From an uncultured Caulobacteraceae bacterium (lineage in GTDB: Bacteria; Pseudomonadota; Alphaproteobacteria; Caulobacterales; Caulobacteraceae), in the NCBI GenBank assembly GCA_946480495.1, contig CAMLKO010000036.1:1-8422 (forward strand): a stretch of 8,422 nt of DNA. The letters run 5' to 3'. Position numbers and translations under genes: made by a program. The notes under the pieces were generated by a model. That model was not told where the DNA came from. It worked only from the letters and a program-made list of their open reading frames with translations, and searched no databases. How positions within the stretch are numbered: the stretch's first letter is position 1; each line of letters opens with the position of its first letter. This document shows positions 6,362 through 8,422 of the stretch, in pieces.

Positions 6362-7234
6362 CTACTGACCGCCGGCGTTGGCGTGGATGTAGACGGCGAG
6401 CGCCTTGATGGTTTCGGGACTGAAGCGGCGCCCCCAGGCCGGCATGACGCCGCCCCGGCCGTTCCAGATCTGGTCGTGGATCGACTGGCGGTCGGCGCCG
6501 TAGAGCCAGTCGGCGTCGGTCAGGTTGGGCGCGCCGGTCGCGAGGTTCCCCTGCCCCGCCGGTCCGTGGCAGGCCGCGCACTGTTCGGCGAACAGCGGCG
6601 CGGCGCGCTGCACCGCGGCCGGGTTGGCCTTTCGGTGCGACAGCGTCACCACATACTCGGTCAGGTCCGCGACCTGCGCCGGTTGCAGCATCTCATCGCG
6701 GCCGAACGCCGGCATCTGGCTCAACCGCGCGGCCGGATCGCCCGAGCGCACGCCGACGGTGATGGTGTGCTGGATGTCCTCCAGCGTGCCGCCCCACAGC
6801 CAGACGTCGTCGCGCAGGTTGGCGTAGCCCTTGCCGCCCGTGCCGCCGACGCCGTGGCAGGTCGCGCAGTTGTCGCCGAACACCGACTGGCCGACCGACA
6901 GCGCATAGGCCTGCAGGTCCGGATCGCTCTCGATCTGCTCGAGCGAGGCGTTGGTCAGCTTTGCGCCTTCCGCCCCGCGCTGCGCCTTCAGCGCATCCAG
7001 TTCGCGCACCACGTTCACGCGGTCGGAGTAGTGCAGCATGCCCGGCGTAAAGCCGTGCACGCCGGGCCAGGCCGGCATCAGCACCCAGTAGATCACCGCC
7101 GCCAGGATCGAGGCCCAGAACACCCACAGCCACCAGCGCGGCAGCGGATTATCCAGCTCCTTGATCCCGTCCCACTCGTGGCCGGTGGTCTCGACGCCCG
7201 AGATCTCGTCGGTTTCACGCTCACGCGGGGACAT
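6362..7234 (-). CDS. ccoP: cbb3 oxidase diheme cytochrome c subunit CcoP (subunit III)
   Basis: The 290-residue product carries electrons from soluble or membrane cytochrome c into cbb3 oxidase. It has a cytoplasmic N-terminus, one membrane helix (about residues 33-53, starting PRWWLWVFW), and two periplasmic cytochrome c domains. The heme attachment sites are CATCH (123-127) and CAACH (219-223). Likely axial Met ligands are M174 (in LSQMPAFG) and M264 (in GVMPAWG). Length and order match the CcoP family. I chose the ATG at 7234, with an AGAGGA Shine-Dalgarno about eight bases upstream; it begins inside the end of ccoQ, overlapping by 14 bases in another frame. The frame is open further to 7306, but those codons lie in ccoQ and look nothing like CcoP. 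Confidence 0.97.
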   Translation of the reverse strand: MSPRERETDEISGVETTGHEWDGIKELDNPLPRWWLWVFWASILAAVIYWVLMPAWPGVHGFTPGMLHYSDRVNVVRELDALKAQRGAEGAKLTNASLEQIESDPDLQAYALSVGQSVFGDNCATCHGVGGTGGKGYANLRDDVWLWGGTLEDIQHTITVGVRSGDPAARLSQMPAFGRDEMLQPAQVADLTEYVVTLSHRKANPAAVQRAAPLFAEQCAACHGPAGQGNLATGAPNLTDADWLYGADRQSIHDQIWNGRGGVMPAWGRRFSPETIKALAVYIHANAGGQ

Positions 7235-7388
7235 CGTTGTCGTCCTCTTCGAGGGGGATACGGGCGGCGCGCTTGAAGGCGGCCTTGTTGCGCGGCCGCA
7301 GCGCAAAGAAGAGGCCGCCCAGGAAGATCAGGATGAAGTAGAGGGTGCCGCCCTGCTGGACGAACTTCGCCACGGTTTCATAGGTCAT
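7221..7388 (-). CDS. ccoQ: cbb3 oxidase small subunit CcoQ (subunit IV)
   Basis: This is a short gene of 55 residues. The product has a brief N-terminus (MTYETVAKFVQQGG), one membrane helix (about residues 15-30, LYFILIFLGGLFFAL), a basic stretch RPRNKAAFKRAAR (31-43) and an acidic tail LEEDDNDVPA. This is the normal layout for CcoQ/FixQ, which stabilises the CcoP-CcoNO core. It sits between ccoO and ccoP as expected: the ATG follows the ccoO stop by 5 bases, with GGTGAG formed across that stop as a ribosome site, and its 3' end overlaps the ccoP start by 14 bases. CcoQ sequences vary, so position and layout carry most of the weight. Confidence 0.92.
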   Translation of the reverse strand: MTYETVAKFVQQGGTLYFILIFLGGLFFALRPRNKAAFKRAARIPLEEDDNDVPA

Positions 7389-7393
7389 GGCGC

Positions 7394-8137
7394 TCACCGC
7401 TGGTTCTCGGGCGCGGACGCCTGGTAGGTGGAGAAGTCGACCAGCGTGCCCAGCATCTGCAGGTAGGCGATCAGCGCATCCATCTCGGTCAGCCGGTCCG
7501 GATCGCCGTCCCAGTCGCGGTTGGCGACCTTGGCGCCGTAGCGCTTGCGCAGGTCCGGCGCGTCGGTGGAGAACGGATCGGCCTGCGCCTGGGCGTCGGT
7601 GACGGCCTTCTTCACGTCCTCGTCGCTGTAGGGCACGCCGAGCTTCTGCATCGTGCGCACCTTGGCCTGCAGGTCGGAGAGGTTGAGGTCCTTCTCCGCC
7701 AGGAAGGCGAACGGCGGCATGTTGGATTCCGGCACCACCGAGCGCGGATTGATCAGGTGGTCGCGGTGCCAGCTGTCGGAATACTTGGCCCCGACGCGGG
7801 CCAGGTCAGGCCCGGTCCGTTTGGACCCCCACTGGAAGGGGTGGTCGTACATGCTCTCGGCGGCCAGGCTGTAGTGGCCGTAGCGCTCCACCTCGTCGCG
7901 CAGCGGGCGGATCATCTGCGAGTGGCAGACGTAGCAGCCCTCGCGGATGTAGATGTCGCGTCCGGCGAGCTCGAGCGGCGTGTAGGGCCGCATGCCCTGC
8001 ACCTTCTCGATGGTGCTCTCCAGCCAGAAGAGCGGCGCGATCTCGACCAGCCCGCCGATCGACACGACGATGATGATCCCGATCACGAGCAGCAGCGAGT
8101 TCCGCTCCAGCTTGCCGTGTTGCTTCCACAGTGACAT
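7394..8137 (-). CDS. ccoO: cbb3 oxidase monoheme cytochrome c subunit CcoO (subunit II)
   Basis: The 247-residue subunit has an N-terminal membrane anchor (about residues 13-32) and a periplasmic cytochrome c domain. The single heme site is CYVCH (68-72), followed by [15 protein letters not shown], a hallmark of CcoO/FixO. M140 in ESNMPPF is the probable axial ligand. CcoO passes electrons from CcoP to the heme b/b3-CuB centre in CcoN. The length is typical. The ATG at 8137 follows the ccoN stop by 12 bases, and a strong AGGAGG ribosome site overlaps that stop codon. It is the second gene of the cluster. Confidence 0.97.
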   Translation of the reverse strand: MSLWKQHGKLERNSLLLVIGIIIVVSIGGLVEIAPLFWLESTIEKVQGMRPYTPLELAGRDIYIREGCYVCHSQMIRPLRDEVERYGHYSLAAESMYDHPFQWGSKRTGPDLARVGAKYSDSWHRDHLINPRSVVPESNMPPFAFLAEKDLNLSDLQAKVRTMQKLGVPYSDEDVKKAVTDAQAQADPFSTDAPDLRKRYGAKVANRDWDGDPDRLTEMDALIAYLQMLGTLVDFSTYQASAPENQR

Positions 8138-8149
8138 GGGCCCGCCCTC

Positions 8150-8422
8150 CTACTCGGCGGCCTGGAGCGCGGGCGCGAGCGTGTCGGCCGGCGCCTGCTC
8201 CTGGACGGACGGCATCTGCACCGTCTTCCAGAGATTGAAGATCATGATGAAGACGCCCGAGAGGTACATCAGGCCCCCGAAGGTCCGGATGACGTTCTCG
8301 ATGTGCTTGGCCGAAACCGTCTCGACGAAGCTGTTGGCCAGGAAACCCTGCGGCGTGTACTCGCGCCACATCAGGCCTTCCATGATGCCCGAGACCCACA
8401 TCGCGGCGATGTAGAGAAGGAT
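8150..8422 (-). CDS. ccoN: cbb3 oxidase catalytic subunit CcoN (subunit I), 3' part
   Basis: Only the last 90 residues are present; the gene runs off the right edge, so the catalytic histidines and the start are not visible. The segment IAAMWVSGIMEGLMWREY, the downstream VSAKHIENVIRTFGGLMY and the last helix (LSGVFIMIFNLWKTV) are characteristic of the CcoN C-terminus. The protein ends with an Ala/Pro-rich cytoplasmic tail of about 20 residues. CcoN is the membrane subunit that reduces oxygen and pumps protons. It is the first gene of the cluster, so the promoter that drives the operon must lie outside the window. Confidence 0.95.
   Translation of the reverse strand: MLLYIAAMWVSGIMEGLMWREYTPQGFLANSFVETVSAKHIENVIRTFGGLMYLSGVFIMIFNLWKTVQMPSVQEQAPADTLAPALQAAE

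Noticed and set aside
6383..7276. A 297-codon plus-strand open frame opposite ccoP
   Set aside because: It is an antisense shadow of the diheme CcoP gene, with no domain or convincing start.

Overview
The window is a GC-rich stretch with tightly packed, overlapping genes. It looks like an alphaproteobacterium, perhaps Caulobacterales; that placement rests on gene order and protein style only, not on a search. Most of it (about 2061-8422, all on the minus strand) is the cbb3-type cytochrome c oxidase cluster in the classic order ccoN-O-Q-P-G-H-I-S. The upstream (5') end of ccoN and the cluster's promoter lie beyond the right edge.

Layout from left to right on the plus-strand scale: (1) 1-86 is a short promoter region with a perfect FNR/FixK-type palindrome (19-32), a -10-like hexamer and a Shine-Dalgarno sequence; (2) 87-506 (+) encodes a two-CBS-domain protein; (3) 510-965 (+) encodes a Host_attach-family protein, 3 bases downstream and probably co-transcribed; (4) 966-1928 (-) encodes a secreted protein with an HELAH zinc-metallopeptidase motif, convergent with and directly abutting the previous gene; (5) 1929-2060 is a comparatively AT-rich intergenic stretch with a plausible promoter for the peptidase gene and an inverted repeat at the end of ccoS; (6) 2061-8422 (-) holds ccoS, ccoI, ccoH, ccoG, ccoP, ccoQ, ccoO and the 3' part of ccoN.

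The genes fit together as a low-oxygen respiration module. CcoN, CcoO and CcoP form the high-affinity proton-pumping terminal oxidase and CcoQ is its small accessory subunit. CcoG, CcoH, CcoI and CcoS supply copper and assemble the enzyme: CcoI is the copper P-type ATPase, CcoG a membrane iron-sulfur protein, and CcoH and CcoS small membrane assembly factors. The FNR/FixK site in front of the CBS gene suggests that the plus-strand pair is also switched on by oxygen limitation.

There is no mobile element, tRNA, rRNA or CRISPR array here, and no gene-free stretch longer than about 130 bases. I see no clear evidence of a wholly new system. The least characterised parts are the secreted metallopeptidase-like protein and the FNR-linked CBS/Host_attach pair.
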